From Pantoea vagans (GTDB taxonomy: Bacteria > Pseudomonadota > Gammaproteobacteria > Enterobacterales > Enterobacteriaceae), in NCBI RefSeq assembly GCF_001506165.1, contig NZ_CP011427.1, positions 4,030,001 to 4,094,000 of the forward strand: DNA of 64,000 nt, in the 5' to 3' direction. The first letter of the stretch is position 1, and each line of letters starts with the position of its first letter. The translations under genes were made by a program, and so were the position numbers. Under the pieces are notes generated by a model, which was not told the origin of the DNA, made no database searches, and saw only the letters and a list, made by a program, of their open reading frames with translations. Shown here one piece after another: positions 38,467-47,193 of the stretch.

Positions 38467-39663
38467 ATGTTTTTGGAAGAAAGACGCAGCCAAATTTTAC
38501 AATGGCTGGATGAACACGAACGCGTCACGGTGAATGGACTTGCAAGCGAACTCGGTGTGACAAGGGAAACCATTCGCACCGATCTGAGTGCATTGGCGCA
38601 ACAGGGCTTAGTGCAACGCTGTTATGGCGGTGCAATTGCTTTACGCCGCAATCTGCAAGAAAAACTCATCAGCGAAAGCGGTAACTTCGAAGTTTTGCTT
38701 CAACGTCTGCAATCGCGCAAAGCATCGGGTAAATCGTCGGGTAAGCAGGGGAAAGTCTGCATCCTTGGTGCATTTAACGTTGATATCGTTGCGAAAGTGG
38801 CGTGCTTTCCACAAAGTGGCGAATCATTGATGGCGTTGGGAAGCACGCTGGGACCTGGCGGCAAAGGTGCCAACCAGGCAATGGCCGCCAGTTGTGCCGG
38901 TACACGTGTCCATTTTGTTGCCAAAGTAGGGACTGACCAGTTCAGCCAATTTGCATTCGATCACCTCTCAGCCTCCGACATTCACTCTTTCCGCCTCTAT
39001 CAGACAGATAGCGAGCCCACTGGCAGCGCGATCATTTACGTCTCGCAGGAAAATGGCGAGAACATGATTGCGATCTACTCGGGTGCGAATAAAACCGTCA
39101 CCGATGAAGAAATTGCCGAGCTAACGCACGAGTTAACGGATGCAGACGTGATGTTGCTGCAACTGGAAAACAACTTCGAAGCCACGCGCAGTGCCATCCG
39201 TCTCGCCCACACTTTAGGCGTTCGCGTCATCATGAATCCCGCACCGTTTTCAGCCGACGTGGTGAGTTGCTTGCCGATGATTGATGTTCTCACGCCGAAC
39301 GAAACAGAGGCTTCGCGTCTTTCTGGCATTGAAATCTTCGATCTCACGAGTGCACGTGCGGCGGCGCAGGCCATTGTTGCGCTGGGCGCAAGGCGACTGA
39401 TCATCACCATGGGCTCTCGCGGTGCTCTGCTATTTGATAACCAAAAATTCCACCATATCCCGGCATTTCCGGCGTTGAGCGTAGATACCACCGGTGCAGG
39501 GGATGCCTTCAATGGCGCGCTGGCTGCGGCCTTAGCTCAGGGACAAAGTCTACTGCAGGCCGCAACCTGGGCCTCTGCCTTTGCTTCACTGGCTGTTGAG
39601 CGAGAAGGAGCAAGCAATATGCCCGATCGTCAGCAGGTACTTGCCAGACTTCAACAACGATAA
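38467..39663 (+). CDS. Fusion of DeoR-type helix-turn-helix and PfkB-family sugar kinase
   Basis: A 398-residue fusion. Residues 1-60 form a DeoR winged helix (EERRSQILQWLDEHERVTVN, then LGVTRETIRTDLSALAQQGL, RCYGGAIA). A linker of about 35 residues rich in Ser and Lys leads to a full ribokinase-like domain (about 97-395) with GPGGKGANQAMAA, PNETEASRL and the catalytic DTTGAGDAFNGALA. The kinase would phosphorylate a sugar or keto-deoxy acid, and the HTH would let it sense its own substrate and regulate the operon. AGCGGAGGAAAGCGC precedes the ATG. It heads an operon with an aldolase, a YhcH protein and a transporter. Confidence 0.85.
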   Translation: MFLEERRSQILQWLDEHERVTVNGLASELGVTRETIRTDLSALAQQGLVQRCYGGAIALRRNLQEKLISESGNFEVLLQRLQSRKASGKSSGKQGKVCILGAFNVDIVAKVACFPQSGESLMALGSTLGPGGKGANQAMAASCAGTRVHFVAKVGTDQFSQFAFDHLSASDIHSFRLYQTDSEPTGSAIIYVSQENGENMIAIYSGANKTVTDEEIAELTHELTDADVMLLQLENNFEATRSAIRLAHTLGVRVIMNPAPFSADVVSCLPMIDVLTPNETEASRLSGIEIFDLTSARAAAQAIVALGARRLIITMGSRGALLFDNQKFHHIPAFPALSVDTTGAGDAFNGALAAALAQGQSLLQAATWASAFASLAVEREGASNMPDRQQVLARLQQR

Positions 39664-39704
39664 ACCAGACAACTAATCACAGCGGCCTTCCGCTGGCAGG
39701 AGAG

Positions 39705-40631
39705 ATGATGAAAAAGATTGAAGGTATTGTTCCGGTCATGCTGACCCCGTTTACTGCTGATAACCAGATTGATTACCCCGGACTGGAGAAATTAATCGAA
39801 TGGTATTTGCAAGAAGGTGTCGATGCGCTGTTCGCCGTCTGCCAGTCAAGCGAGATGCAATATCTCAGTCTGGACGAGCGTATTGATCTGGCGCGCTTCG
39901 TGGTGGATAAGGTGCAGGGGCGTGTACCCGTGATTGCATCTGGCCACATCAGCGATGATTTGACCGCGCAAATCACCGAGCTGCAAGCCATGGCCAAAAC
40001 GGGCATCGACGCGTTGGTGCTGGTGACCAACCATCTCGATCCGCAAAATCAAGGCAGTGAAACCTTCTATACCCATCTCAATGCGCTGTTGGAAGCGTTG
40101 CCTGCCGACCTGCCGTTGGGTCTTTACGAGTGCCCGGCACCCTATCGTCGCCTGTTAACAGATGAAGAATTTAGCTTCTGCGCCAACAGCGGTCGTTTCG
40201 CGGTGCTCAAAGATGTGAGCTGTGATTTGCCCACCGTTGAACGTCGCGTCAAGCTGGCAGAAGGCACTCCGTTAGCAGTGATCAATGCGAATGCAGCCAT
40301 TGCCTGGCCAGCCATGCAGGCGGGTTCCAAAGGGTTCAGCGGTGTCTTCACTAATTTCCATCCTGGTCTGTATCACTGGCTCTATCACCACGGCGCACAG
40401 CAACCGGAAAAAGCTCATGAACTGTCACTGTTCCTGTCATTAAGCGCCGTAACGGAAACTCTTGGCTATCCCAAAAACGCCAAAATTTATCATCAGCGCC
40501 TCGGCACGTTTGCCTCTGAGCACTGTCGTGTGAATAAAGACAACGTGCTGGAAAAATTCTGGGGATTGGGCGTACTGCTCGATCAAATCCGAGATGGCAG
40601 CGAGCTGTGGCAGCCACGCGTAACAAAATAA
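39705..40631 (+). CDS. DapA/NanA-superfamily lyase or aldolase of unknown substrate
   Basis: A 308-residue TIM-barrel protein of the DHDPS/N-acetylneuraminate-lyase family. The Schiff-base lysine is in FAVLKDVSCDLP, and the partner tyrosine is in GLYECPAPYRR. The carboxylate-binding loop, normally G-T/S-T-G-E, reads CQSSEM, marking a divergent subfamily. Such enzymes cleave or form 2-keto acids, so a keto-deoxy sugar acid is the likely substrate. The start is one of two adjacent ATGs at 39705/39708 after GGAGAG. It lies 41 bp after the kinase fusion. Confidence 0.82.
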   Translation: MMKKIEGIVPVMLTPFTADNQIDYPGLEKLIEWYLQEGVDALFAVCQSSEMQYLSLDERIDLARFVVDKVQGRVPVIASGHISDDLTAQITELQAMAKTGIDALVLVTNHLDPQNQGSETFYTHLNALLEALPADLPLGLYECPAPYRRLLTDEEFSFCANSGRFAVLKDVSCDLPTVERRVKLAEGTPLAVINANAAIAWPAMQAGSKGFSGVFTNFHPGLYHWLYHHGAQQPEKAHELSLFLSLSAVTETLGYPKNAKIYHQRLGTFASEHCRVNKDNVLEKFWGLGVLLDQIRDGSELWQPRVTK

Positions 40632-40704
40632 ATCCTCTGAAGGGAGGATGTTTATCCTCCCGCTGTACCTGAACCCACTAACGATAACGACACGGGAAAA
40701 CATC

Positions 40705-41199
40705 ATGATTGTATGCGATCGACTGGACTGGCCGCGCGAGCGCCACGCTTTTCATCCCATAGTTGACCAGGCCATTCGCTGGATTGCGGATACCGATTTT
40801 AGCCAGCTGGAGGCGGGGAAATACGATTTACTCCCCAATAATCAGATGTTCTGTCTGGTTCAGGAAATGGAGACCGAACCGGCGAGCGATCGCCGCGCAG
40901 AATCGCACTTTAACTATGTTGATATCCAATATTTACTGGAAGGACGTGAAAGCATCGGGGTGGCGCGTGCCCATCCACAACATCTCATTACTGAAGATCT
41001 GCGCAGTGAGCGCGATGTGGTGTTTTATCAGGACACCATTGATGAGTCGATGATTACGCTGACGCCGGGCCAGTTTGCGCTGTTTTTCCCGCACGATGTT
41101 CATCGTCCCTGCTGTGCCGCTCCCGAAGTACAGCGCATTCGCAAAGCGGTGATTAAAATCCATCTCGACTTGTTCGTCGCCCCGCAGGAGGCATCATGA
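40705..41199 (+). CDS. YhcH/YjgK/YiaL family protein (cupin-like, probable sugar anomerase)
   Basis: A 164-residue cupin-fold protein: HFNYVDIQYLLEGRESIGVA, PGQFALFFPHDVHRPCCA and RKAVIKIHLDLF are the family blocks, with the metal-binding H, E and H positions present. Relatives are found in sialic-acid (NanQ, an anomerase), diketogulonate (YiaL) and beta-galactosidase loci, and act on sugar anomers. The ATG at 40705 is chosen over an upstream in-frame start at 40648. Its stop overlaps the transporter start by 4 bp (ATGA). Confidence 0.82.
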   Translation: MIVCDRLDWPRERHAFHPIVDQAIRWIADTDFSQLEAGKYDLLPNNQMFCLVQEMETEPASDRRAESHFNYVDIQYLLEGRESIGVARAHPQHLITEDLRSERDVVFYQDTIDESMITLTPGQFALFFPHDVHRPCCAAPEVQRIRKAVIKIHLDLFVAPQEAS

Positions 41200-42485
41200 A
41201 ACCCTCCGCGCATACGTTATCCGATGCGACCCTAGCGCCAACCACGGCGGTAAGCAAACTGCGTTGGGGCATTGTGTTGCTTTTACTGTTGGCGGCGGTG
41301 GTTAACTACCTGGACCGCGCTAACCTCAGCATCGCTAACACCACAATTGCCGCTGAATTCGGCTTCTCGCAAACCGAAATGGGTTTATTACTCTCCGCGT
41401 TTCTTTGGCCTTACGCGCTGGCGAACCTGCCTGCTGGTTGGCTAGTCGATAAGTTTGGTCCAAGGAAAATGTTCTCTTGGGCGCTGGGATTATGGTCCAC
41501 GTTTACCGTGCTGGCGGCATTTGTGAATAGCTACAGCTTTTTCTATGGCTTGCGTATGATGCTGGGCATCTCCGAATCGCCATTTTTCACCTCGGGTATC
41601 AAGATTACTCACCGTTGGTTTGGTGATGAAGAGCGTGGCTTACCCACCGCGATCATCAATACGGGATCACAAATTGCCAATGCGATTGCCCCACCGATTC
41701 TGACCGTGTTGCTGCTAACCTTGGGCTGGCGGGGTATGTTTGTCGCCATTGGTTTAATGGGTATTCCTTTGCTGCTGGCATGGTGGAAGTTCTATCGCGA
41801 TCCGAATGCACGTGAAGATGCGCTATTGCACGCCGGCCATCGCAGTGTGGCTGGACCGGAAGAAAAAGCGCAGGCCAGTTGGGGTGCACTGTTCCGCCAT
41901 AGCACCACGTGGTTTATGGTGATCGGTAACTTCTCCATCATGTTTACCATTTGGGTCTATCTTACCTGGCTGCCAGGTTATCTGGAAAAATCGCTTGGTT
42001 TCAGCCTCAAAGCGACAGGCTGGATCGCCTCAATTCCTTTCTTCGCGGGTATCCTGGGCGTACTGGTCGGCGGCATGCTGTCTGATCGCCTCGTGCGTCG
42101 TGGCGTACGAGCGATTACCGCACGAAAGGTGCCGATTGTGACCGGCGCGGCCATGGCTGCGTGCTTCGTGGCACCCATTCCGTTTGTGGATAGCACGCCA
42201 CTGGCGATTGGCTTGCTGGCCATGGGTTACTTTTGCTCGCAGATGCCACAGGGCGCACTTTGGACGTTAGCCAGCGATATCGCGCCAAAATCTCAAGTGG
42301 CCTCTCTGGGTGCGATTCAAAACTTTGGCGGCTTCCTTGGCGCCGCAATGGCACCCATTGTCACCGGCATCATCCTCGATAGCACCGGCAAATTTACCAA
42401 TGTGTTCTTGCTGGGGGCGGGTTTGCTGATGCTAGGGGCGTTGAGCTACGGCTTGTTTGTGCGTAAGCCACTTGCCGCGAAATAA
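41196..42485 (+). CDS. MFS anion:cation symporter (ACS family), probable sugar-acid importer
   Basis: A 429-residue twelve-helix transporter. The helix-1 motif NYLDRANLSIANTTIA, LSAFLWPYALANLPAGWLVD and FGPRKMFSWALGLWS place it in the ACS group (hexuronate, galactonate and glucarate/galactarate importers). GGAGGCATCATG shows a good ribosome site inside the previous gene. It closes the operon kinase-lyase-YhcH-transporter, which suggests import of an acidic sugar, anomer conversion, phosphorylation and retro-aldol cleavage. The substrate is unknown. Confidence 0.88.
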   Translation: MKPSAHTLSDATLAPTTAVSKLRWGIVLLLLLAAVVNYLDRANLSIANTTIAAEFGFSQTEMGLLLSAFLWPYALANLPAGWLVDKFGPRKMFSWALGLWSTFTVLAAFVNSYSFFYGLRMMLGISESPFFTSGIKITHRWFGDEERGLPTAIINTGSQIANAIAPPILTVLLLTLGWRGMFVAIGLMGIPLLLAWWKFYRDPNAREDALLHAGHRSVAGPEEKAQASWGALFRHSTTWFMVIGNFSIMFTIWVYLTWLPGYLEKSLGFSLKATGWIASIPFFAGILGVLVGGMLSDRLVRRGVRAITARKVPIVTGAAMAACFVAPIPFVDSTPLAIGLLAMGYFCSQMPQGALWTLASDIAPKSQVASLGAIQNFGGFLGAAMAPIVTGIILDSTGKFTNVFLLGAGLLMLGALSYGLFVRKPLAAK

Positions 42486-42573
42486 CTGAAGATGCCGTCC
42501 TCTGTCGATTAACTGGTCAATGTGAGCTGAATCGCGCTAGCATTAAACAAACTCTGACTTAACCGAGGATGTT

Positions 42574-43383
42574 ATGGCGATAAAATTGATTGCGATCGAT
42601 ATGGACGGCACGCTGCTCAACCCGCAGCACGAGGTCACGGCAGCAGTGAAATCAGCGATTAGCCGCGCGCGTGATAAAGGGGTGGCCATTGTGCTGGCGA
42701 CCGGTCGCCCATTTGTTGGCGTCGAGCGCTATCTGATGGAACTTGATATGCAGCAGCCCGGCCAGTATTGCATCAGCAACAACGGTGCGCTGGTGCACAG
42801 TGCGGATAACGGCGACGTGGTCGCGGAAAAGACGTTAAGTTTCGATGACTTCCTCTACCTGGAACAGCTGGCGCGTGACCTCGGCGTGCATTTCCAGGCA
42901 TTCGATAAATCCTTCCTTTATACGCCGAACAAAGACATCAGCGAATACACCATCCATGAAGCCAGCCTGACCGGTATCCCGGTTCGTTACCGCGCGGTAG
43001 AAGAGATGGACCCGGCCACGCGTTTCCCGAAACTGATGATGATCGACAAGCCACATTTGCTGGATAAAGCGATTGCGGGTCTGCCGTCGCGTGCCCGTGA
43101 CAGCTACACCATTCTGAAAAGCGCGCCTTACTACCTGGAAATCCTCAACCCGCTGGTTAACAAAGGCTATGGCGTGAAAATGCTGGCGGACAAACTGGGC
43201 CTGCAGCAGTCGGAAGTGATGGCGATTGGCGATCAGGAGAATGACCTGGCGATGATCGAATATGCCGGAACCGGTGTGGCGATGGGCAATGCTATTGATT
43301 CGGTTAAACATATCGCGCAGTTTATCACCAAAACCAATATGGAAGATGGCGTAGCGCACGCCATTGAAGAGTTAGTGCTGTAA
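42574..43383 (+). CDS. yidA: HAD-IIB sugar phosphatase YidA
   Basis: A 269-residue Cof-type HAD phosphatase (E. coli 270): IDMDGTLLNPQHEVT (motif I), VLATGRPFVGVERYL, the cap domain and GDQENDLAMIEYAGTGVAMGN (motif IV). YidA removes phosphate from several phosphosugars such as erythrose 4-phosphate. In E. coli it follows gyrB-yidB; here the kinase-fusion operon occupies that gap and yidB is absent. Confidence 0.95.
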   Translation: MAIKLIAIDMDGTLLNPQHEVTAAVKSAISRARDKGVAIVLATGRPFVGVERYLMELDMQQPGQYCISNNGALVHSADNGDVVAEKTLSFDDFLYLEQLARDLGVHFQAFDKSFLYTPNKDISEYTIHEASLTGIPVRYRAVEEMDPATRFPKLMMIDKPHLLDKAIAGLPSRARDSYTILKSAPYYLEILNPLVNKGYGVKMLADKLGLQQSEVMAIGDQENDLAMIEYAGTGVAMGNAIDSVKHIAQFITKTNMEDGVAHAIEELVL

Positions 43384-43445
43384 CCCTTTCCTTTGCGGAC
43401 GGCATGCTGCTGTCCGCACTTCTGCTTGAATCTTCCCTCGCTCTT

Positions 43446-43465
43446 GGTCGCCATAAATGGCGCCC
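43446..43465. repeat. Near copy of the GGTCGCCATTAATGGCGACC palindrome
   Basis: GGTCGCCATAAATGGCGCCC differs by two bases from the perfect palindrome at 18565-18584. It lies 63 bp after yidA and may end that transcript, though no T-run follows. Confidence 0.6.
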
Positions 43466-43522
43466 CAACCACTATCGCCCACGTATTTATGTGCGCTAAA
43501 ATTGTCTGTTTTGTGATCCATA

Positions 43523-43554
43523 TTGTAGTACAACTTTAGTTATTGGTACTACAA
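43523..43554. promoter_or_regulatory. DgoR operator pair upstream of dgoR
   Basis: TTGTAGTACAA at 43523-43533 and TGGTACTACAA at 43544-43554 lie 21 bp apart, two helical turns. The described E. coli DgoR site is a pair of TTGTA(G/C)TACA(A/T) repeats; the first copy matches fully and the second with one change. Galactonate would release DgoR from these sites. Confidence 0.8.
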
Positions 43555-43642
43555 TTCGCGTCACAGACCCAGGCGTTTGTTAGGTTTCACACCGCGAAAG
43601 CAGTAATCTGATGGGCTACCGCCTTTCATTGAATGGAACATC

Positions 43643-44341
43643 ATGACGCAAGAACAATTAAGTAAAACCGAGCGCATCATCCTGACGCTGGGTGAAGAGA
43701 TTGTCGCAGGGAAGTTTGTGCCGGGGGCCGCGTTGCCTGCTGAAGCGGAGTTGTGTGAGCGCTTTGGCACCTCACGCAACATTATTCGCGAGGTGTTTCG
43801 CTCGCTGATGGCCAAGCGGTTAATGGAGATGAAACGCTATCGCGGCGCCTTTGTTACCCCGCGTAATCAGTGGAATTACCTTGATAGCGATGTACTGCAA
43901 TGGGCACTGGCGCACGATCAGGACCCGCGTCTGATTGCCGCCATGAGTGAAGTGCGTGTGCTGGTGGAGCCACAGATTGCGCGCTGGTCGGCGGAACGCG
44001 CCACCTCAACCGATTTGGCAGCGATTGAGCAGGCCTACAACGATATGGTTGCCCATCACCTCGATCGAGAAGCTTTTAACGAGGCGGATATCCGTTACCA
44101 CGAAGCGGTGCTGGCTTCGGTGCACAATCCGGTATTGCAGCAGCTTAACGTGGCGATCAGCCAGTTACAGAAAGCGGTGTTTGCGAAAACCTACATGGCG
44201 GATGCCGGCAACATGCCGCGTACCCTGGCCGAACATAAAGCGCTATTTGATGCCATCCGACATCAGGATGGTGATGCGGCGGAGCAGGCGGCAAAAGCGA
44301 TGATCGCCAGCTCCACGGCTCGACTCAAGGAGATTTTGTGA
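43643..44341 (+). CDS. dgoR: D-galactonate catabolism repressor DgoR (GntR/FCD)
   Basis: A 232-residue GntR-type repressor. The winged helix (LPAEAELCERFGTSRNIIRE, then VFRSLMAKRLMEMKRYRGAF) and the FCD domain (NEADIRYHEAVLASVHNPVL, HKALFDAIRHQDGDAAEQAA) follow E. coli DgoR almost exactly, with metal-ligand D and H positions kept. It represses dgo genes until D-galactonate binds. It is the first gene of dgoRKADT and overlaps dgoK by 4 bp. Its own operator pair is visible upstream. Confidence 0.95.
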   Translation: MTQEQLSKTERIILTLGEEIVAGKFVPGAALPAEAELCERFGTSRNIIREVFRSLMAKRLMEMKRYRGAFVTPRNQWNYLDSDVLQWALAHDQDPRLIAAMSEVRVLVEPQIARWSAERATSTDLAAIEQAYNDMVAHHLDREAFNEADIRYHEAVLASVHNPVLQQLNVAISQLQKAVFAKTYMADAGNMPRTLAEHKALFDAIRHQDGDAAEQAAKAMIASSTARLKEIL

Positions 44342-45213
44342 GCAGCTATATCGCGATTGACTGGGGTTCAACCAACCTGCGTGCCTGGCATTATCAGCAA
44401 GGCACCTGTGTGGATGAACGTCGCTCGGAAGCGGGTGTGACGCGCCTTGGTGGCCGCACACCGGCTGAAGTCTTTGCCCAGATTACCGACGGTTGGCCTG
44501 TCAACGATGTGCCGGTGGTGATGGCCGGGATGGTTGGCAGTAATGCCGGTTGGTTATCCGTTCCCTATCTGGCTTGCCCGGTGGCGCTGAATCAACTGAG
44601 CAGCCGCCTGACGCGCGTCGAAGATAAAGCGTGGATCGTGCCGGGATTGAGCGTCGAACGTGATGACAACTACAACGTCATGCGCGGCGAAGAGACGCAA
44701 CTGTTGGGCGCAATGGCGCTGCAACCTGCGCAACGCTATGTGATGCCAGGCACGCACGCCAAATGGGTCGAGGTCGAGCAAAACGGCGTGCATGATTTTC
44801 GCACCGTCATGACGGGTGAGCTGCACCATTTGTTGTTGAAACAGTCACTGATAGGTGCCGGTTTACCTGAGCAGGAAGCATGCCCAGCCGCCTTCAATGA
44901 AGGGTTGCAGGTGGGCAGTCACGACGCATCGATTCTCGCCAGACTGTTTGAGGTGCGTGCATCTCATGTGCTGGGCGCGCGCGATCGTCGTCATATCAGC
45001 GACTTTTTATCCGGATTGCTGATTGGTCACGAAGTGGCGTTGATGACGCAGAAAGCAGCCAGCAGCCAACCGGTCATCATTATTGCCAGCAGTGGACTGG
45101 CGCAGCGATATCAACAGGCGCTGCAGTTTATCGGCGTGGATTCAGTCAACCTGGAAGGCGATCGCGCGTTCCAGCATGGAATAAGGAGTATTGCAGATGA
45201 CCTGGCAAACTAA
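44338..45213 (+). CDS. dgoK: 2-dehydro-3-deoxygalactonokinase DgoK
   Basis: A 291-residue kinase of the ASKHA fold: IAIDWGSTNLRAWHYQQGTC (phosphate 1), MAGMVGSNAGW, MPGTHAKWVEVEQNGV and FLSGLLIGHEV match DgoK. It phosphorylates 2-keto-3-deoxygalactonate at C6. It starts with GTG inside the end of dgoR (GTGA overlap) and overlaps the dgoA start by 17 bp. Confidence 0.95.
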   Translation: MSSYIAIDWGSTNLRAWHYQQGTCVDERRSEAGVTRLGGRTPAEVFAQITDGWPVNDVPVVMAGMVGSNAGWLSVPYLACPVALNQLSSRLTRVEDKAWIVPGLSVERDDNYNVMRGEETQLLGAMALQPAQRYVMPGTHAKWVEVEQNGVHDFRTVMTGELHHLLLKQSLIGAGLPEQEACPAAFNEGLQVGSHDASILARLFEVRASHVLGARDRRHISDFLSGLLIGHEVALMTQKAASSQPVIIIASSGLAQRYQQALQFIGVDSVNLEGDRAFQHGIRSIADDLAN

Positions 45214-45814
45214 ATTACCGTTGATTGCCATTCTGCGTGGCATCACCCCAGATGAAGCGGAAGCCCATGTGGGAGCGCTAATTGCAGCCGGATTCGACGC
45301 CATCGAAATCCCGCTGAATTCCCCGCAATGGGAAAAAAGTATCGGCGCGATGGTGCAGGCCTTTGGCGATAAAGCACTGATTGGTGCCGGAACGGTGCTG
45401 AATCCGGCTCAGGTCGATCTCCTGAGCACGCTGAATAGCAAGCTGGTGGTGACACCCAATACCGATGCGGCGGTGATCCGACAGGCCGTCGCGAAAGGCA
45501 TGACGGTGGCCGCCGGTTGTGCCACTGCCACTGAAGCCTTTACCGCACTGCAAGCTGGTGCGCAGGCGCTGAAAATCTTCCCGTCGTCGGCCTTTGGCCC
45601 CGCTTACATCAAGGCGTTGAAAGCGGTGCTGCCGCCAGAGGTGCCGGTGTTTGCCGTGGGCGGCGTGACACCGGAAAACCTACATGAATTTATCGCCGCA
45701 GGGTGCGTTGGTGCAGGGTTAGGCAGCGATCTCTATCGCGCTGGCCAACCGTTGTCGCGCACTGTGGAACAGGCTCGCGCATTTATTGCTGCATATAAGG
45801 ACGCTGTTAAATGA
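45197..45814 (+). CDS. dgoA: 2-dehydro-3-deoxy-6-phosphogalactonate aldolase DgoA
   Basis: A 205-residue class I KDPG-type aldolase, equal in length to E. coli DgoA. The catalytic glutamate lies in [13 protein letters not shown] and the Schiff-base lysine in [21 protein letters not shown]. It yields pyruvate and glyceraldehyde 3-phosphate. AAGGAG at 45183-45188 supports the ATG at 45197 over the TTG two codons upstream. It overlaps dgoD by 4 bp. Confidence 0.96.
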   Translation: MTWQTKLPLIAILRGITPDEAEAHVGALIAAGFDAIEIPLNSPQWEKSIGAMVQAFGDKALIGAGTVLNPAQVDLLSTLNSKLVVTPNTDAAVIRQAVAKGMTVAAGCATATEAFTALQAGAQALKIFPSSAFGPAYIKALKAVLPPEVPVFAVGGVTPENLHEFIAAGCVGAGLGSDLYRAGQPLSRTVEQARAFIAAYKDAVK

Positions 45815-46959
45815 AAATTACCAAACTGACCACCTATCGCCTGCCGCCGCGCTGGATGTTCCTGAAAATTGAAACCGATGAAGGCATTGTCGGTTGGGGC
45901 GAGCCGGTGATTGAAGGGCGCGCACGCAGTGTGGAAGCGGCCGTACATGAACTGTCGGAATATTTAATTGGCCAAGACCCGGCGCGCATCAACGATTTAT
46001 GGCAGGTGATGTATCGCGGTGGCTTCTATCGCGGCGGCCCGATTCTGATGAGTGCTATCGCCGGTATAGATCAGGCATTGTGGGACATCAAAGGCAAAGC
46101 GCTGGGTGTGCCGGTGTATCAGCTGTTGGGCGGCCTGGTACGTGACAGCATCAAGGCTTACAGCTGGGTGGGGGGCGATCGACCTGAAGAGGTGGTGGAC
46201 GGCATCAAAAAGCTGCGTTCCATCGGCTTCGACACCTTCAAACTCAATGGCTGTGAAGAGATGGGCATTATCGATAACTCACGCAAAGTCGATGCCGCAG
46301 TGAACACCGTGGCGCAGATCCGCGAAGCCTTCGGTAACCAGATTGAGTTCGGCCTCGATTTCCACGGACGTGTCAGTGCGCCGATGGCGAAAGTGCTGAT
46401 CAAAGAGCTGGAACCTTATCGCCCGCTGTTTATTGAAGAGCCGGTGCTGGCTGAGCAAGCGGAATACTATCCGCGTCTGGCGGCGCAAACCCATATCCCG
46501 ATCGCGGCAGGCGAACGTATGTTCTCGCGCTTCGAGTTTAAACGCGTGCTGGAAGCGGGTGGCCTGGCGATCCTGCAGCCGGATCTGTCGCATGCCGGTG
46601 GTATTACCGAGTGCTACAAGATTGCCGCGATGGCCGAATCCTACGATGTCGCGCTGGCTCCGCACTGCCCATTAGGTCCGATCGCGCTGGCTGCCTGCCT
46701 GCATGTGGATTTCGTGTCTCGTAATGCAGTGTTCCAGGAGCAGAGCATGGGCATTCACTATAATCAGGGTGCTGAGTTGCTGGATTACGTCATCAATAAA
46801 GATGACTTCAAAATGGACGATGGCCACTTCTATCCTCTGAATAAACCGGGCCTCGGCGTGGAAATTAATGAAGAGCTGGTGATTGAACGCAGTAAAAATG
46901 CGCCAGACTGGCGTAACCCATTATGGCGTTTCCCAGATGGATCGGTGGCTGAATGGTAA
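45811..46959 (+). CDS. dgoD: D-galactonate dehydratase DgoD
   Basis: A 382-residue enolase-superfamily dehydratase, equal in length to E. coli DgoD. The second-strand K-L-N motif is in [11 protein letters not shown]. Metal ligands are in [22 protein letters not shown] and [12 protein letters not shown], and the catalytic histidine is in [13 protein letters not shown]. It converts D-galactonate to 2-keto-3-deoxygalactonate. The stop is immediately followed by a 44-bp palindromic repeat separating it from dgoT. Confidence 0.97.
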   Translation: MKITKLTTYRLPPRWMFLKIETDEGIVGWGEPVIEGRARSVEAAVHELSEYLIGQDPARINDLWQVMYRGGFYRGGPILMSAIAGIDQALWDIKGKALGVPVYQLLGGLVRDSIKAYSWVGGDRPEEVVDGIKKLRSIGFDTFKLNGCEEMGIIDNSRKVDAAVNTVAQIREAFGNQIEFGLDFHGRVSAPMAKVLIKELEPYRPLFIEEPVLAEQAEYYPRLAAQTHIPIAAGERMFSRFEFKRVLEAGGLAILQPDLSHAGGITECYKIAAMAESYDVALAPHCPLGPIALAACLHVDFVSRNAVFQEQSMGIHYNQGAELLDYVINKDDFKMDDGHFYPLNKPGLGVEINEELVIERSKNAPDWRNPLWRFPDGSVAEW

Positions 46960-47002
46960 TACCCGTCATGCTTAACGCTGAAGGTTGAATTATTTAGGGT
47001 AT
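46959..47002. repeat. Short form of the ATACCC...GGGTAT palindromic repeat
   Basis: ATACCCGTCATGCTTAACG and AAGGTTGAATTATTTAGGGTAT are the two ends of a repeat widespread in Serratia, Erwinia, Yersinia and Pantoea, here joined with almost nothing between them. It looks like an internally deleted, solo-end copy. The full form is at 62023-62147. The rest of the 235-bp dgoD-dgoT gap holds no gene. Confidence 0.65.
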
Positions 47003-47193
47003 TAAAAATATTAAATGTCTAAATAAGTGTGCCATTGAAATAAGGCATAGGGCCTCGCTCACCCTTTTTTCTGGCACCCAACATTAACCGCTAACACGGT
47101 TTTACTTACCCCTATACCTGTAGCGGCGCGGTTTATCGCGCATCTTGCAAGGATGCGCAATACATTGCACCGCTATACCAACGGAGAAACACC

